In this document: positions 26,094 through 36,505 of the stretch, piece by piece
Position numbering within the stretch: position 1 is the first letter of the stretch
Layout: the number at the start of each line of letters is the position of its first letter
NCBI RefSeq assembly: GCF_019880225.1
Contig: NZ_CP082284.1
Coordinates: forward strand, 1,054,001-1,118,000
Length of the DNA stretch: 64,000 nt
From: Halobaculum rubrum
Lineage (GTDB): Archaea; Halobacteriota; Halobacteria; Halobacteriales; Haloferacaceae
Direction: 5' to 3'
Notes under the pieces: generated by a model
The model's database searches: none
What the model was told of the DNA's origin: nothing
The model's input: the letters and a program-made list of their open reading frames with translations, nothing else
Translations under genes and position numbers: made by a program

Positions 26094-26267
26094 TCAGATC
26101 CCTCCGGTGAGGACGGACATGACCGCGAAGATGATGAATCCGAGGAACCCGACGAGGAAGATGCCCGCACCGGCGATCTTGGATATCTGGGAGAACTCCT
26201 CCCAGGAGGGCGTGCTCGCCAGTTTGAGCACCCTGACGTAGCTTGTCAGGTCGTACTTGACATCCAT
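26094..26267 (-). CDS. secE: SecE / Sec61-gamma protein translocase subunit
   Basis: 57 aa reading MDVKYDLTSYVRVLKLASTP, then SWEEFSQISKIAGAGIF and a single C-terminal membrane helix LVGFLGFIIFAVMSVLTGG. It is the small tail-anchored-like subunit of the SecYE translocon. Too short to stand out on its own but confirmed by sequence and by the standard haloarchaeal order ftsZ-secE-spt5. Confidence 0.93.
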   Translation of the reverse strand: MDVKYDLTSYVRVLKLASTPSWEEFSQISKIAGAGIFLVGFLGFIIFAVMSVLTGGI

Positions 26268-26457
26268 GGGTACTGGGCGTACTTCGCCGCACCTTCTATA
26301 TCTGTTGCTCTGACCCCGAAGCGCCCGTCACGGCGACGCACGCGCCGCGGAGGAGAACTGCGTGCGCCGCGTGACGTGCGGGACGCCGAACCGTTGAGGG
26401 CTCCGCGACTGGGGTAGCGCCGCCGCGGGACTCCGTCGTCGACGACGAGCGGCCGCG

Positions 26458-27648
26458 CTAGTCGACGTAGTCGATATCCTCGAGGTTGTCGCCGGCGGCG
26501 ACCTGCGCGGCCTCGTTGCGGCCGTAGATCTGCGGGGAGTCGACACCGGTGACGACGATCATCGTGCGCATCTGGCCCTCGAGTTCCTCGTCGATCGAGG
26601 TGCCCCAGATGATCCGCGCGTCGGGGTCGATCCGGTCGTAGATCTCCTCGACGACACCCTCGGCCTCCTCGATGGACATGTCCGAGCCGCCGGTGACGTT
26701 GACGAGCGCGGAGTTGGCGCCGGAGATGTCCACGTCCAGCAGCGGCGAGCGCAGCGCCGACTGAACGGACTCCTGTGCCTTCGTGTCGGAGTCGGACTCG
26801 CCCAACCCGATCATCGCGACGCCGCCCTTCTCCATCACGGTGCGGACGTCGGCGAAGTCGAGGTTGACGAGGCCGGGCTTGGTGATCAGCTCGGTGATGC
26901 CCTTCACGCTGCGCATCAGCACCTCGTCGGAGATCTTGAACGCCTGACGTACGGGGAGCTTCCCGACGGCGTCGAGCAGGCGGTCGTTCGGTACCACGAT
27001 CACGGTGTCGGCCACGTCGCGCAGGCGTTCGAGGCCGGCCTCGGCGTTCGTCCGTCGAACCTCGCCCTCGGCGGTGAACGGCGTCGTGACGATGGCGATG
27101 GTGAGCGCGCCGATCTCGCGAGCCGCCTTCGCGACGACGGGCGCCGAGCCGGTGCCGGTGCCGCCGCCCAGTCCGGCGGTGACGAACACCATGTCCGAGC
27201 CCTCCAGCGACTCCCGGATCTCCGACTGCGACTCGATGGCCGCCTCCTCGCCGACCTGCGGGAGTGAGCCCGCTCCGCGACCCTGGGTCTTCTCTTGGCC
27301 CATCAGGATCTTGGTGTCGGCCTGGATGTTGACGAGGTGCTGGACGTCGGTGTTGGCCGCGACGAGATCGGCGCCGTGGATCCCCTCCTCGGCCATCCGG
27401 TTCACCGTGTTGCCGCCGGCCCCGCCGCACCCGACGACGGTGATGTTCGTCTGGAGGTCCTTCAGGACGTCCTGAAGCTCCTCGTCGGTCATCTTCCCTG
27501 TGCGCGAAGCGTCGTCCCCCGATCCGGACGACTCCGCCCCGGCGTCGCCGCCGGCCTCGCCGGACGCCGGGTCCGCGGAGGCGCCGTTTTCCCCCGCTTC
27601 CCCGGCCTCCTCGGCCTCGTTGATCGCGTCCTCAACGATGGAGTCCAT
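26458..27648 (-). CDS. ftsZ1: Cell division GTPase FtsZ1
   Basis: 396 aa. Tubulin-fold GTPase of the division ring. After an acidic, disordered N-terminal 55 residues: [25 protein letters not shown], the tubulin signature [40 protein letters not shown] and [19 protein letters not shown] with the T7-type acidic loop. The short C-terminus (NLEDIDYVD) fits the FtsZ1 group. The gene lies 190 bp upstream of secE on the same strand, the common haloarchaeal arrangement. Confidence 0.95.
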   Translation of the reverse strand: MDSIVEDAINEAEEAGEAGENGASADPASGEAGGDAGAESSGSGDDASRTGKMTDEELQDVLKDLQTNITVVGCGGAGGNTVNRMAEEGIHGADLVAANTDVQHLVNIQADTKILMGQEKTQGRGAGSLPQVGEEAAIESQSEIRESLEGSDMVFVTAGLGGGTGTGSAPVVAKAAREIGALTIAIVTTPFTAEGEVRRTNAEAGLERLRDVADTVIVVPNDRLLDAVGKLPVRQAFKISDEVLMRSVKGITELITKPGLVNLDFADVRTVMEKGGVAMIGLGESDSDTKAQESVQSALRSPLLDVDISGANSALVNVTGGSDMSIEEAEGVVEEIYDRIDPDARIIWGTSIDEELEGQMRTMIVVTGVDSPQIYGRNEAAQVAAGDNLEDIDYVD

Positions 27649-27821
27649 AGGTATGGACAGCCGTTGCCGACGGAGAGTTATTATCCTTCCCCCTCGTGTC
27701 TTGCACCCGTCAGACGCGTTCTCGGCGGCCGACACGCGCTCGGAACACGGAGACTGCGCCGGCATCGACTCCATCGGCGACGACCGATTCGCCGCCCGTT
27801 CGAACGGAGCCGGCCGATCGG

Positions 27822-29285
27822 TCAGACGGAAAACAGTTCCTCGTGCTCGCGAGCGACCGTCTCCGGGCGGATCGTCTTCCCGTCGACCTCGACCGGGTCG
27901 CCCGCCGAGAGCGCGCCGAACTTGGGTCCCTCGGGGACGCCCAGCGTCGCCGCCCGTTCGGGGTCGAACGACTCGATTCGCGCGCGAACGGCGCCCGTCT
28001 CGCGGATGACCTCGTCGTACTTCTCGGCCAGCACTGCGGCGAGATCGTCGACGAGTGCGTCGTACGGATCCGGGGAGTCGCCGCCGTCGGCCTCGCCGGC
28101 GGTTCCGGAATCGGCGGGAAGCGCGGCCCGGCCGGCGGCGCGCGTGCCGGCCTGCTCGGTCTCGAAGCCGACCGCGTGGCGCTCGACGGCCGCGCGGGCG
28201 GCGTCGGCGTCGATCCCCTGCGCCTCCGCGAGCAGGTCGGCCGGCAGGTCGACGACGCGGTAGGCGTCCGCGGGGTCGCCGTCCTCGCCCGTCCCGGCGC
28301 CGGCGACGCGGTCGCCGAACCGGAGCCCGTCCTCGACCGCACGGAGGTCGGCCTCCAGCGACGCGACGAGACCGAGCGGGCGATCGTCGACCGCGCGGAG
28401 CCACGTCTCGCTCACGACCCGCACGTCGCGGGCCGCGAGCGCCTCCCGAAGCACGGGGTACTCGCCCTCGACGAGCGCGAACTCCGCGTCGCTGGCGCGA
28501 ACGGCCGCATCGAGCACGTCGGGGTGCTCCTCGGGGTGGCCCAGTTCCTCCAGCTGCCAGTCCGAGGCGATGTGTCCGACGCCCCACGCGGTCTCGCGGA
28601 CCACCCGCTCGAACCGCGGGGCGTAGTGGCCGCCGCCGAAGCCGACGACGTGGCGCGGGCGGTCGGGGTCGCCGACGGCGACGCTCGCGCGACGAGCGGG
28701 GAGGTCGAGGACCGCCCGGGCGACCGCGGCGGCGCCGTCGGGGTCGTCCCACTGCTCGTCGTCGCTGCCGAGCTCCGCGAACACCGCGGGCGTCGCGAGG
28801 TCGGTCGGTCCGTGGTGGGTCCCCTCGATGGCGACGTCGTATCCCTCGGGCGCGTGCTCGTCGAAGCCGGCGACGAGCCCGCGCTGGACGCCGGGACAGG
28901 CGGGCGCGAACGACCCCGGCTCGCCCCCGTACTCCGCGTCCCCGAAGTTCCCTGTGAAGTGACACGTCAGGAGCGGGCCGGTGTCCCCGGAGTGCCGCGA
29001 GACGAACACGAGGAACCCGGGCTCCTCGGAGAAGGCGGGGGTCGGATCGTCGAGGTGGATGTGGAGCCCGTCGAAGGTCCGGAGTTCGAACCCGCAGCCC
29101 CCGTCCGCCCCGTCGCCTGCGGCGGCGGCAGGAGCGTCGACGGCGTCGAGCGTGTGGTACGTGCCGCCGCCGTCGCCGTCGGCGCGGGACGGGTCGGTCC
29201 GCTCGGTCCACTCCGCCCGCGCGAGCAGTCGCTCGGCGATGTGGGTCGAGGCGCGGTCAGCTCGGGAGACGACGATACCGATCAC
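27822..29285 (-). CDS. dtdA: D-aminoacyl-tRNA deacylase (GEK1/DTD2 type)
   Basis: 487 aa from GTG ([20 protein letters not shown]). It removes D-amino acids misacylated on tRNA. Core motifs of the archaeal/plant DTD2 family: [51 protein letters not shown] and [17 protein letters not shown] with [17 protein letters not shown]-terminal region of about 190 residues beyond the core (from [14 protein letters not shown]) ends in a small domain ([23 protein letters not shown]) and is typical of haloarchaeal versions. Confidence 0.93.
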   Translation of the reverse strand: MIGIVVSRADRASTHIAERLLARAEWTERTDPSRADGDGGGTYHTLDAVDAPAAAAGDGADGGCGFELRTFDGLHIHLDDPTPAFSEEPGFLVFVSRHSGDTGPLLTCHFTGNFGDAEYGGEPGSFAPACPGVQRGLVAGFDEHAPEGYDVAIEGTHHGPTDLATPAVFAELGSDDEQWDDPDGAAAVARAVLDLPARRASVAVGDPDRPRHVVGFGGGHYAPRFERVVRETAWGVGHIASDWQLEELGHPEEHPDVLDAAVRASDAEFALVEGEYPVLREALAARDVRVVSETWLRAVDDRPLGLVASLEADLRAVEDGLRFGDRVAGAGTGEDGDPADAYRVVDLPADLLAEAQGIDADAARAAVERHAVGFETEQAGTRAAGRAALPADSGTAGEADGGDSPDPYDALVDDLAAVLAEKYDEVIRETGAVRARIESFDPERAATLGVPEGPKFGALSAGDPVEVDGKTIRPETVAREHEELFSV

Positions 29286-29400
29286 TGACGGGGAATAGCG
29301 GCCCGGCGCTGGAATACGCGTCGGTTCCGGACGAACGGGCGGAACGAACGACGAGGGCGAGGCGAACGGGAAGCCCGGAGGAACGACCGCCGGCGGTCCG

Positions 29401-30726
29401 TCAGTCGGCCGGTTGTTCCGAGTCGTCGCCGACGGCGTCGCGGACGGTGGCTCCCGTGAGCGATGCGACGGTGCGGATCTCGTCCCGGCGGGTCGCGAGG
29501 AGCCCGATCGTGAGCACGAGATAGAGGACCGTGTACGCCTCGAGCAGGAGGATCGAACTGGCCTCGGCGGCCGCCTCCGTCATCGTCCGGATGAAGTAGA
29601 ACTCGGTCACCACCTGCGAGAGGAACAGCACCAGCAACACCAGCGCCTCGCGTACGGAGATCTGGAAGTTGATCAGGATGGCGAGCGCGAAGAAGCTCTG
29701 TGCGGCGGTGATCCAGATCTCCGCCGCCTGCTTCTCGTCGAACATGAGCACGCCGTACTGGCCCGCGGAGATGCTGTACACGACCGCGAGCGTCCCGATG
29801 AGCAGCGTCCACTGGTTCAGCTTCGAGGAGATGAGCGCGTTGAACGCCGCCGTCGCGCGCGCCTTGTTGACGAGATACGCGGTGACGATGAGCTCCGGGC
29901 TCTCGGAGGCCAGCGGCGCGATCCACTGGATCATGAAGAACTCGGGGATCCCGTACTGGAGACCGAGGGCCTCGAGCCCGTGGGCGAACGGCTCGACGGC
30001 GGTGAAGATGAGCAGCCCGGAGTAGCCGAACAGCGCGAGCACCGAGGCCGCACGAACGCCGAACGGCTTCGACTGGAGGTATGCGGGAACGCCGACCTGC
30101 TCTTCGACCTCCTCGACGTCGCCGCGGATGATGACGAGGATGTACGCGGCGTACAGCCCGACGAGCACCAGCGTGTCGATGCCGCCGATGCCGCCGCCCA
30201 ACGGAACGAAGAACGCGAACAGGGTGGCGGCGAACAGGAACGCGATCTCCAGCGAGATGTCGCGGTCGAGCGAGACGTAGTCGCCGAACCTGCTGTCGGT
30301 CGTGACGACGTTGGGGTCGCCGCTGCCGGCGTACGCCTGGTAGATGGAGAACAGCGCGATGCCGGACCAGCCGATGCCGATGAGGATCCGGTTCGCGCCG
30401 GTCATGTTCGCGACCGCGAGGTTCGCCGCCGCCGCGTCGCCCTGACCCGCCTGCCAGGCGTACAGCGCGTCGACGGCGTACTCCGGGGCGACCGCAAGCA
30501 CCGCCAGCACGGCGATCGCGAACGCGCGCGGCACGTCCTTCTCGGCGGTCTCGGCGCCCCACGCGAGCAGGAACGACGCCCCGAGCACGGCGACGCCGCT
30601 CACGGCGACCGTTCCGAGCGTCGAAAAGCCCGCGGCTCGGCCGGTCAGCCACGAGACGATCCAGGGGAGTGTCAGCGCCAGCCCGCCGAACAGCGCGACG
30701 AGCGGACTCCGAAGCCGTGAACTCAT
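29401..30726 (-). CDS. Sodium:calcium antiporter (CaCA family)
   Basis: About 441 aa with roughly ten membrane helices. The two inverted alpha-repeats are visible: AVAPEYAVDALYAW...LAVANMTGANRILIGIGWSG and APLASESPELIVTAYLVNKARATAAFNALISSKLNQWTLLIG, each with the acidic residue (E of APEYA and SESPE) that coordinates the cation. Between the halves is a cytosolic loop (EEVEEQVGVPAYLQSKPFG). It exchanges cytosolic Ca2+ or another cation for external Na+, apt for a hypersaline cell. ATG at 30726 preferred over a GTG three codons upstream. Confidence 0.9.
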   Translation of the reverse strand: MSSRLRSPLVALFGGLALTLPWIVSWLTGRAAGFSTLGTVAVSGVAVLGASFLLAWGAETAEKDVPRAFAIAVLAVLAVAPEYAVDALYAWQAGQGDAAAANLAVANMTGANRILIGIGWSGIALFSIYQAYAGSGDPNVVTTDSRFGDYVSLDRDISLEIAFLFAATLFAFFVPLGGGIGGIDTLVLVGLYAAYILVIIRGDVEEVEEQVGVPAYLQSKPFGVRAASVLALFGYSGLLIFTAVEPFAHGLEALGLQYGIPEFFMIQWIAPLASESPELIVTAYLVNKARATAAFNALISSKLNQWTLLIGTLAVVYSISAGQYGVLMFDEKQAAEIWITAAQSFFALAILINFQISVREALVLLVLFLSQVVTEFYFIRTMTEAAAEASSILLLEAYTVLYLVLTIGLLATRRDEIRTVASLTGATVRDAVGDDSEQPAD

Positions 30727-30950
30727 TATCGCCACGGAACCGGGGGCTCTCCCTTACTCTTGCGTTTCGCGGTGATCCGTAGAAGTCGAACGACATCGCC
30801 CGCTCGTCCCAGCCAGTGTGCCGTTTTCGGTCGATGAGTCACGGCAAGGGCAGAGAGAAGCACACGAGAGACCAGTCGATCGGTGCGATCGCTTGGACCG
30901 GTCGAGCCCGTCGTCGGGACCCTTTTCCGGCCGCTCCGGGAGGGACCCGT

Positions 30951-31787
30951 ATGGACGTGTACGGACTCATCGGGAGCCCGGTCGAGCACTCGCTGTCGCC
31001 GCCGATGCACGAGGCGGCGTACGACGCGCTCGGGCTGGACGCCCGCTACGTCACCTTCGAACCGGACGCCGACGACGGGGCCGCCGCCGTCGAGGCCGCG
31101 GCCACGCTGGGCGTCGCGGGACTGAACGTGACGGTGCCGTTCAAACGGGACGTGCTGTCGGCAGTCGAGCCCGACGATCTGGCGGCCGAGGTCGGCGCGG
31201 TCAACACCGTCGACTTCTCGGCCGACCCGCCGCGGGGGTACAACACCGACGTGGCGGGCGTCCGCCGGGCGTTCGACCACTACGGCGTCGAACGCGAGGG
31301 CGCCGCCGCCGTCGTCGTCGGCGCCGGCGGAGCGGGACGGGCGGCGGCGTTCGCGCTCGCGGAGGGCGCGGTCTCGCTCCACGTCGCCAACCGCACCGCC
31401 TCGCGAGCGGCATCGCTCGCGGCGGAGATCCGTTCGGCGCTTCCCGACGACCCCGACACGTCGACCGCCGTCTCCGCGAGCGGACTCGACTCGCTGGCCG
31501 AGCGCGTGCCGGAGGCGGACCTGCTGGTGAACGCGACGACCGTCGGGATGGAGTCCGACGACACGCCCGTTCCCGCGGAGTATCTGCACGACGAACTGGC
31601 GGTACTGGACGCCGTGTACGCCCCGCTGGAGACGCGCCTGTTGCGGGAGGCAGCCGACGCCGGGGCGACGACGATCGACGGCGCCTGGATGCTGTTGTAT
31701 CAGGGCGTCGAGGCGTTCGAGCGCTGGACCGGCGAGGGCGCGCCGGTCGACGCGATGAACGAGGCGCTCCGCGCGGAACTCCGGTGA
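30951..31787 (+). CDS. aroE: Shikimate dehydrogenase
   Basis: 278 aa. NADP-dependent reduction of 3-dehydroshikimate in aromatic amino acid synthesis. Substrate-domain motifs [35 protein letters not shown] (catalytic Lys) and GAVNTVDF...GYNTDVAG (Asp); cofactor loop [16 protein letters not shown] and NRTASRA; end motif [19 protein letters not shown]. All expected residues are present. It produces precursor for the chorismate-using pab genes downstream, though with another promoter between. Confidence 0.97.
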   Translation: MDVYGLIGSPVEHSLSPPMHEAAYDALGLDARYVTFEPDADDGAAAVEAAATLGVAGLNVTVPFKRDVLSAVEPDDLAAEVGAVNTVDFSADPPRGYNTDVAGVRRAFDHYGVEREGAAAVVVGAGGAGRAAAFALAEGAVSLHVANRTASRAASLAAEIRSALPDDPDTSTAVSASGLDSLAERVPEADLLVNATTVGMESDDTPVPAEYLHDELAVLDAVYAPLETRLLREAADAGATTIDGAWMLLYQGVEAFERWTGEGAPVDAMNEALRAELR

Positions 31788-31840
31788 CACCGGGGCGTCA
31801 CCGCTCCTCCGCGGTGTTTTCCCGAGGATCTGCGCTGGAT

Positions 31841-31850
31841 TTTTAAAAAG
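31841..31850 (+). promoter_or_regulatory. TATA box of the HHH-protein gene
   Basis: TTTTAAAAAG, centred about 26 nt upstream of the ATG at 31871; a textbook leaderless haloarchaeal promoter separating this gene from aroE. Confidence 0.65.
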
Positions 31851-31870
31851 CGGCGGCGTGGGTTCGCTCA

Positions 31871-32671
31871 ATGGGACTCCTTCAGCAGATCAAACGACTG
31901 CTTGGTATCGGGCGCGATCAGTCGGGCAGTCGTTCGACCGAGACGGCGGTGACGGTGGAGCGCGAACGCGACGAGCCGGACGCGGCGTCGGCGCCGGAAA
32001 CGACGACCGAGGGCGCCGTCAAGGGCACTGACGAGGACGCCGGGGCCGGCGGCGACGACAGCGAGGCCGACGACGAACCCGTCGCCACGGGGACGGACGC
32101 CGCCGCCTCAACCGGGTCGACTGTCGATACGGACCACGAGGACGCCGCCGAGCCCGCGGAAGCCGCCGCGAGCCCCGGAACGGAGTCGGTCGGCGACGGT
32201 GAAGACGACGAGGTCGCGGGGACTGACGGCGAGTTGGCGGAGGACGACGACGAACCCGTCGCCACGGAGACGGACGCCGCCGCCTCCACGGATTCGCTGG
32301 TCGACGAGGCGGAAGCGGCCGACGACGCCGCCACGAGGGCCGAGCCCGCGGAGGCCGCCGGTCCGGAGTCGGAGGACGTCACGACCGACGTCGACGAGCT
32401 TGAGCCGGCGACCGACGAGAGCGAGTCGGCCGCCGACGAAGCGACGGACGACGGCGATGACGCCGACAACGCTGACGACGGCGATGCCGACGTTCCGGTC
32501 GACCAGATCAAGGGGATCGGTCCGGCCTACGCCGAACGCCTCGAGGAGATCGGGATCGAAACGGTCGCGGATCTCGCGGCCGCCGACGCCGAGGACGTCG
32601 CAGCACAGACCAGCGTCTCCGAGAAGCGCGTCGGGCGCTGGATCGACCGCGCGGTCGACTTCGAGTCGTAG
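31871..32671 (+). CDS. Acidic protein with C-terminal helix-hairpin-helix domain
   Basis: 266 aa. A short amphipathic start (MGLLQQIKRLLGIGRDQ) and then about 185 residues of Asp/Glu/Ala/Thr-rich disordered sequence, and finally a helix-hairpin-helix: VDQIKGIGPAYAERLEEIGI and AQTSVSEKRVGRWIDRAVDF. HhH domains of this kind bind DNA backbone or stack as in the DUF4332 family. The acidic part contains an internal duplication (see repeats). It looks like a DNA-associated protein with a charged tether; exact role unknown. Confidence 0.85.
   Translation: MGLLQQIKRLLGIGRDQSGSRSTETAVTVERERDEPDAASAPETTTEGAVKGTDEDAGAGGDDSEADDEPVATGTDAAASTGSTVDTDHEDAAEPAEAAASPGTESVGDGEDDEVAGTDGELAEDDDEPVATETDAAASTDSLVDEAEAADDAATRAEPAEAAGPESEDVTTDVDELEPATDESESAADEATDDGDDADNADDGDADVPVDQIKGIGPAYAERLEEIGIETVADLAAADAEDVAAQTSVSEKRVGRWIDRAVDFES
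32069..32109 (+). repeat. Internal repeat copy 1 in the HHH protein
   Basis: Encodes DDEPVATGTDAAAS. A near-identical copy lies 177 bp (59 codons) downstream at 32246-32286, differing by one or two bases. The repeat keeps the frame and expands the acidic linker. Confidence 0.7.
32246..32286 (+). repeat. Internal repeat copy 2 in the HHH protein
   Basis: Encodes DDEPVATETDAAAS; partner of 32069-32109 at an exact 59-codon spacing, so the duplicated unit is probably the whole interval. Confidence 0.7.
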
Positions 32672-32743
32672 CGAACCGGGCTGTCGGACGAGCGTCCCGG
32701 TCGGAACCGAACCCGCTTTTTCGGTGCCGCGACACCACCACCC

Positions 32744-34405
32744 ATGGAGACGGTTACGGACCGCGAGGCGTTCCGTCGCCTCGCGGTCGACGCCCCCGCG
32801 GACGCCCGGATCCCCGTGGAGCGCCGGGTCGCGGTCGACGACCCGTTCGACGCCTACCGCCGCGCCCGACGCGGCGATCGATCGGGCGTGTTCTACGAGA
32901 CCACCGGCGGCCAGCCCGGTTGGGGATACTTCGGCGTCGACCCCGCGGAGACGCTGACGGTCGGTCCCGACGCGGCCGTCCGCGACCCCGATCACCCGGG
33001 CCACGGTGACTACGCCGCGCCGTCGCCGACGCTGTCGGCGCTTGAGGGACTGCTCGACTCCGGAACGCTCGTGCGCGGCGACTGCGACGTGCCGTATCCG
33101 TGCGGCGCCTTCGGCTGGCTCTCGTACGACGTCGCTCGGGAGCTGGAGTCGTTCCCCCACGACGGCGCGGTCGACGACCGCGGTCTCCCCCGCCTCCAGG
33201 CCGCGGTGTACCCGACGCTCGCGTCGTGGGCGGAGCCCCGAACGGACGGAACGACCACCCTTCGGATCACGTCCTGCCCCCGGCTCGATGATCACCCGGG
33301 CGCCGACGCGGCCTACGAGGCCGGCCTCGCCGCCGCCGGCGACCTCGCCCGGCGGGCACGGACCGGCGACCCGTCGGTCGCCCCCGCGCCCGCCGCCGGC
33401 GCCGACGCCGCGTCCGCGACGTTCGAGAGCGACTGCGGCCGCGAGGCGTACGCCGAGCGCGTTCGCCGCGTCAAGGAGTCGATCCGCGCGGGCGACACCT
33501 TCCAGGCGAACGTGAGCCAGCGCCTGGCGGCGCCGGCAGCGGTGCACCCCGTCACGGCCTATGCGGCGCTGCGGGCGCGCAATCCCGCGCCCTACTCGGG
33601 GCTGGTGGAGTTCCCCGGCGTCGACCTCGTGAGCGCGAGCCCGGAACTCCTGTTGCGCCGGGTTCCCGGAGCGGATCCGGACGGCGACGGCAATGTGGAA
33701 ACGGACGACCGGGAGGACGGCGCTCGACTCGAAACGGAGCCCATCGCCGGGACCCGGCCGCGCGGCGGCGACCCGGAGGCCGACGCCGCGCAGGAGGCCG
33801 AACTCGCCGGCGACGAGAAAGAGCGCGCCGAGCACGCGATGCTGGTCGACTTAGAGCGAAACGACCTCGGAAAGGTCAGCGAGTACGGCAGCGTCTCGGT
33901 GCCGGAGTACCGCCGCGTCGACCGCTACTCGGAGGTGATGCATCTCGTCTCGCTGGTCGAGGGCACCGAGCGCCCCGACCGCTCGCTGGCGGACACGCTC
34001 GCGGCGGTGTCCCCCGGCGGCACCATCACCGGCGCGCCGAAGCCGAAGACGATGGCGATCATCGACGCGCTGGAGGGCACCCGGCGCGGGCCGTACACGG
34101 GCTCGATGTTCGCCGCCGGCCTCGACGGGCGGCTCGTCGCCAACATCGTCATCCGAACGCTCGTGCGGACGGACGATGAGTACCACCTCCGTGTGGGCGC
34201 GGGCGTCGTTCACGACTCCGACCCGAACGCCGAGTACGAGGAGACGCTTGCGAAGGCCCGCGCGCTCGTCAGGTCCGTGGACGACGCCCTCGACGCGGAC
34301 ATGGCGGTCGAGGGGGACGGTACGGGCGGGGAGAAGCGCGACGCGGAGGGGCGCGACACAGCGGAGCGCGACACAGCGGAGCGCGACACGGGGGGAGACG
34401 AGTGA
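32744..34405 (+). CDS. pabB: Chorismate-binding aminase, PabB-like component I
   Basis: 553 aa, the large subunit that aminates chorismate. Core motifs: [26 protein letters not shown], the active-site [46 protein letters not shown] and [30 protein letters not shown]. Immediately downstream are a glutaminase (pabA) and a class IV aminotransferase-fold lyase (pabC), so aminodeoxychorismate synthase for p-aminobenzoate is the likely role. The position that is a nucleophilic Lys (PIKGT) in E. coli PabB is Ala here, as in anthranilate synthase. The C-terminus is a Arg/Asp/Thr-rich tail made of a 15-bp tandem repeat. Overlaps pabA by GTGA. Confidence 0.88.
   Translation: METVTDREAFRRLAVDAPADARIPVERRVAVDDPFDAYRRARRGDRSGVFYETTGGQPGWGYFGVDPAETLTVGPDAAVRDPDHPGHGDYAAPSPTLSALEGLLDSGTLVRGDCDVPYPCGAFGWLSYDVARELESFPHDGAVDDRGLPRLQAAVYPTLASWAEPRTDGTTTLRITSCPRLDDHPGADAAYEAGLAAAGDLARRARTGDPSVAPAPAAGADAASATFESDCGREAYAERVRRVKESIRAGDTFQANVSQRLAAPAAVHPVTAYAALRARNPAPYSGLVEFPGVDLVSASPELLLRRVPGADPDGDGNVETDDREDGARLETEPIAGTRPRGGDPEADAAQEAELAGDEKERAEHAMLVDLERNDLGKVSEYGSVSVPEYRRVDRYSEVMHLVSLVEGTERPDRSLADTLAAVSPGGTITGAPKPKTMAIIDALEGTRRGPYTGSMFAAGLDGRLVANIVIRTLVRTDDEYHLRVGAGVVHDSDPNAEYEETLAKARALVRSVDDALDADMAVEGDGTGGEKRDAEGRDTAERDTAERDTGGDE
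34351..34389 (+). repeat. 15-bp tandem repeat in the pabB tail
   Basis: Unit GCGCGACACAGCGGA occurs twice exactly and is followed by a partial third copy; a degenerate copy precedes it. It encodes repeated RDTAE and lies after the last conserved pabB residue, so it should be neutral to catalysis and prone to length variation. Confidence 0.8.
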
Positions 34406-34992
34406 CCCGCGTCCTCGTCGTCGACAACTACGACTCGTTCGCGTACAACCTCGTCCAGTACGTCGGCGAGTTGGCCGACGAAGTGCTCGTTCGGCGCAAC
34501 GACCGGATCGAGGCGGACGGGATCGGCGCCCTCGACCCGGACGGCATCGTCGTTTCGCCCGGTCCCGGAACCCCCGAGGATGCGGGCGTCTCCATCCCGG
34601 TGTTCGAGGAACTGACGTACCCCACGCTGGGCGTGTGTCTGGGCCACCAAGCCCTGTGCGCCGCCAACGGCGCCGCGGTCACGCTCGCGCCGGAGGTCGT
34701 CCACGGGAAACCCTCCGAGGTGCGCCACGACGGCCGCGGCGTGTTCGCCGGCCTGTCCGACCGCGTCGATGTCGGGCGGTATCACTCGCTGTGTGTCGAG
34801 CACGACGCGATCCCGCCGGAACTCGTCGAGACCGCCTGGACCGACGACGAGCGCGAGGTCGTGATGGGCGTTCGCCACACGAAACGACCCCACGTCGGCG
34901 TGCAGTTCCACCCCGAGAGCGTCCTCACGCCCGGCGGGAAGCACATGATCCGAAACTTCCTGGGGGTCTGTGAACGAGGTGGGTTCGAATGA
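34402..34992 (+). CDS. pabA: Glutamine amidotransferase component (PabA/TrpG)
   Basis: 196 aa from GTG within the GTGA overlap with pabB. Class I glutaminase that feeds ammonia to component I. Catalytic Cys in [13 protein letters not shown], His-Glu pair in [14 protein letters not shown]-terminal [32 protein letters not shown] oxyanion strand and GRYHSLCVE. Overlaps pabC by ATGA, so the three genes form one tightly coupled operon. Whether it also serves TrpE is not visible here. Confidence 0.93.
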   Translation: MTRVLVVDNYDSFAYNLVQYVGELADEVLVRRNDRIEADGIGALDPDGIVVSPGPGTPEDAGVSIPVFEELTYPTLGVCLGHQALCAANGAAVTLAPEVVHGKPSEVRHDGRGVFAGLSDRVDVGRYHSLCVEHDAIPPELVETAWTDDEREVVMGVRHTKRPHVGVQFHPESVLTPGGKHMIRNFLGVCERGGFE

Positions 34993-36014
34993 GCGACGAC
35001 GAGGACCACGCCGGTACCGACGGGAACCGCGCCAGCGACGACGACGCGACGGCGGCCGTCGGCGACCGCGTCTACCACGTCGACGGCGAGTTGGTTCCCG
35101 CGACCGAGGCGTCGGTGTCGGTGACGGATCGCGGCTTCCAGTACGGCGACGCCGCCTTCGAGACGGTCCGCGCGTACGGCGGAACGCTGTGGCGGTGGGA
35201 CGCTCACGTCGAGCGCCTGTTCGGCAGCCTCGACGCCCTCGGGATGCCGGCGGACGAGCTCGGGCTGTCGGCGCTGGATCTGGAGGCCCGCGTCCGCGAC
35301 ACCCTCCGCGCGAACGACCTCGCGAACGCATACGTCCGCCTGTCGGTGACGCGCGGGGAGACGGCGGGATTCGCGCCGCCCGCGGCCGGCGAGACGGACC
35401 CCACGGTCGTCGTCCTCGTGAAGCCGCTCCCACGGGGCGGCAGCCCCGACGCCGGCGGCGAGTCCGTCTGGGACGGGCCGGCGACGCTGCAGACGGTGAA
35501 GACCCGCAGAGTGCCCGACCGCGCGGTCCCGAGCGACGCGAAGACGCACAACTACCTCAACAACGTCCTCGCCCGCGTGGAGACGCGCGTGACCGGCGCC
35601 GACGAGGCGGTCATGCTCGACGACGACGGCCACGTCGCCGAGTGCGCGACGGCGAATCTGTTCTTCGTCGCCGACGACGCCATCCACACTCCCTCGCTCG
35701 ACGGACCGATACTCCCCGGCGTCACCCGCGCCGAGGTGCTCGATATCGCCCGCGAGGAAGGGTTCCCCGTCGAGGCGGGCGCCTACACCCCCGACGACGT
35801 GCGCGGCGCCGACGAGGCGTTCATCGCCTCCTCGATACGGGAGCTCCGACCCGTCGGGACCTACGACGGCGTCGACGTGGGAGGTGGCCCGGTGACGACG
35901 CTCCTGTCGCGGCTGTACGACGAGCGCGTGGAGGCTGTATGCTACGCCGACGACCCGGCGGAGGGAGCCGGCGCCGGCGGCACCGACGGCGACGGCGGGC
36001 ACGATCCGGAATAG
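34989..36014 (+). CDS. pabC: Class IV PLP enzyme, probable aminodeoxychorismate lyase
   Basis: 341 aa. The class IV fold (D-amino acid/branched-chain aminotransferase family) is shown by TDRGFQYGDAAFETVRAYGG, VKTRRVPDRAVPSDAKTHNYLNNVLAR with the PLP-binding Lys, EAVMLDDDGHVAECATANLFFV and ILPGVTRAEVLDIA. In this operon a role as 4-amino-4-deoxychorismate lyase giving p-aminobenzoate is the most likely; branched-chain aminotransferase is the alternative. An Asp-rich N-terminal tail of about 25 residues is an added haloarchaeal feature. Confidence 0.88.
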   Translation: MSDDEDHAGTDGNRASDDDATAAVGDRVYHVDGELVPATEASVSVTDRGFQYGDAAFETVRAYGGTLWRWDAHVERLFGSLDALGMPADELGLSALDLEARVRDTLRANDLANAYVRLSVTRGETAGFAPPAAGETDPTVVVLVKPLPRGGSPDAGGESVWDGPATLQTVKTRRVPDRAVPSDAKTHNYLNNVLARVETRVTGADEAVMLDDDGHVAECATANLFFVADDAIHTPSLDGPILPGVTRAEVLDIAREEGFPVEAGAYTPDDVRGADEAFIASSIRELRPVGTYDGVDVGGGPVTTLLSRLYDERVEAVCYADDPAEGAGAGGTDGDGGHDPE

Positions 36015-36048
36015 GGACGCATACAAGCGCGCCGCCTTACCTCGCCGT

Positions 36049-36474
36049 ATGGACGAAAACGCGCGTGTCGCCGACGGCGACGAGGTCGTCGAAGGCGAGA
36101 CGGTGTTGTTCACCCTCCGCGACGACGAGGGCGAACTGGCGGAGGCGTTCTGCACCCGCCTGGCGGACGGAACGGTCGTCGCGTACCGCAACTACTGCCA
36201 GCACTGGACCGACGTGCGCCTCGACAAGGCCGACGGCGCGCGCGTCACGAACGGCGAGGTGTGGTGTCAGAAACACGGGGCCACCTTCCAGCTCGACACC
36301 GGCTACTGCGACTTCGGCCCCTGTGAGGGCTCGGTGATGGAGGCCGTCGACGTGACCGTCGCCGACGGCGGCGTGTACGTCGACGACGAGGGGTACACCT
36401 TCGAGCAGCTCGGCCCCGGCGGCGTCGACGAGGGCGACGGCGGCGACAGCCGGATCGACTTCACCGGGAACTGA
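36049..36474 (+). CDS. Rieske [2Fe-2S] domain protein
   Basis: 141 aa. The cluster ligands are NYCQHWTDVRLD (C-x-H) and VWCQKHGATFQLDTGYC (C-x-x-H), the soluble Rieske ferredoxin pattern, preceded by GETVLFTLRDDEG and followed by AVDVTVADGGVYVDD. No membrane anchor, so it is a cytosolic electron-transfer protein; partner unknown. It lies 34 bp after pabC and may be part of that transcript. Confidence 0.92.
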   Translation: MDENARVADGDEVVEGETVLFTLRDDEGELAEAFCTRLADGTVVAYRNYCQHWTDVRLDKADGARVTNGEVWCQKHGATFQLDTGYCDFGPCEGSVMEAVDVTVADGGVYVDDEGYTFEQLGPGGVDEGDGGDSRIDFTGN

Positions 36475-36505
36475 GCTGGCGGTCGGGCCGAGCGGACGAC
36501 TGCTC

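Noticed and set aside
27696-29288. Plus-strand frame of 530 codons opposite dtdA
   Set aside because: Composition of a shadow frame, and the other strand has the intact deacylase family motifs.
34351-34389. Start of a separate small gene in the repeat at the pabB end
   Set aside because: The repeat is in frame with pabB and leads directly to the GTGA overlap with pabA.
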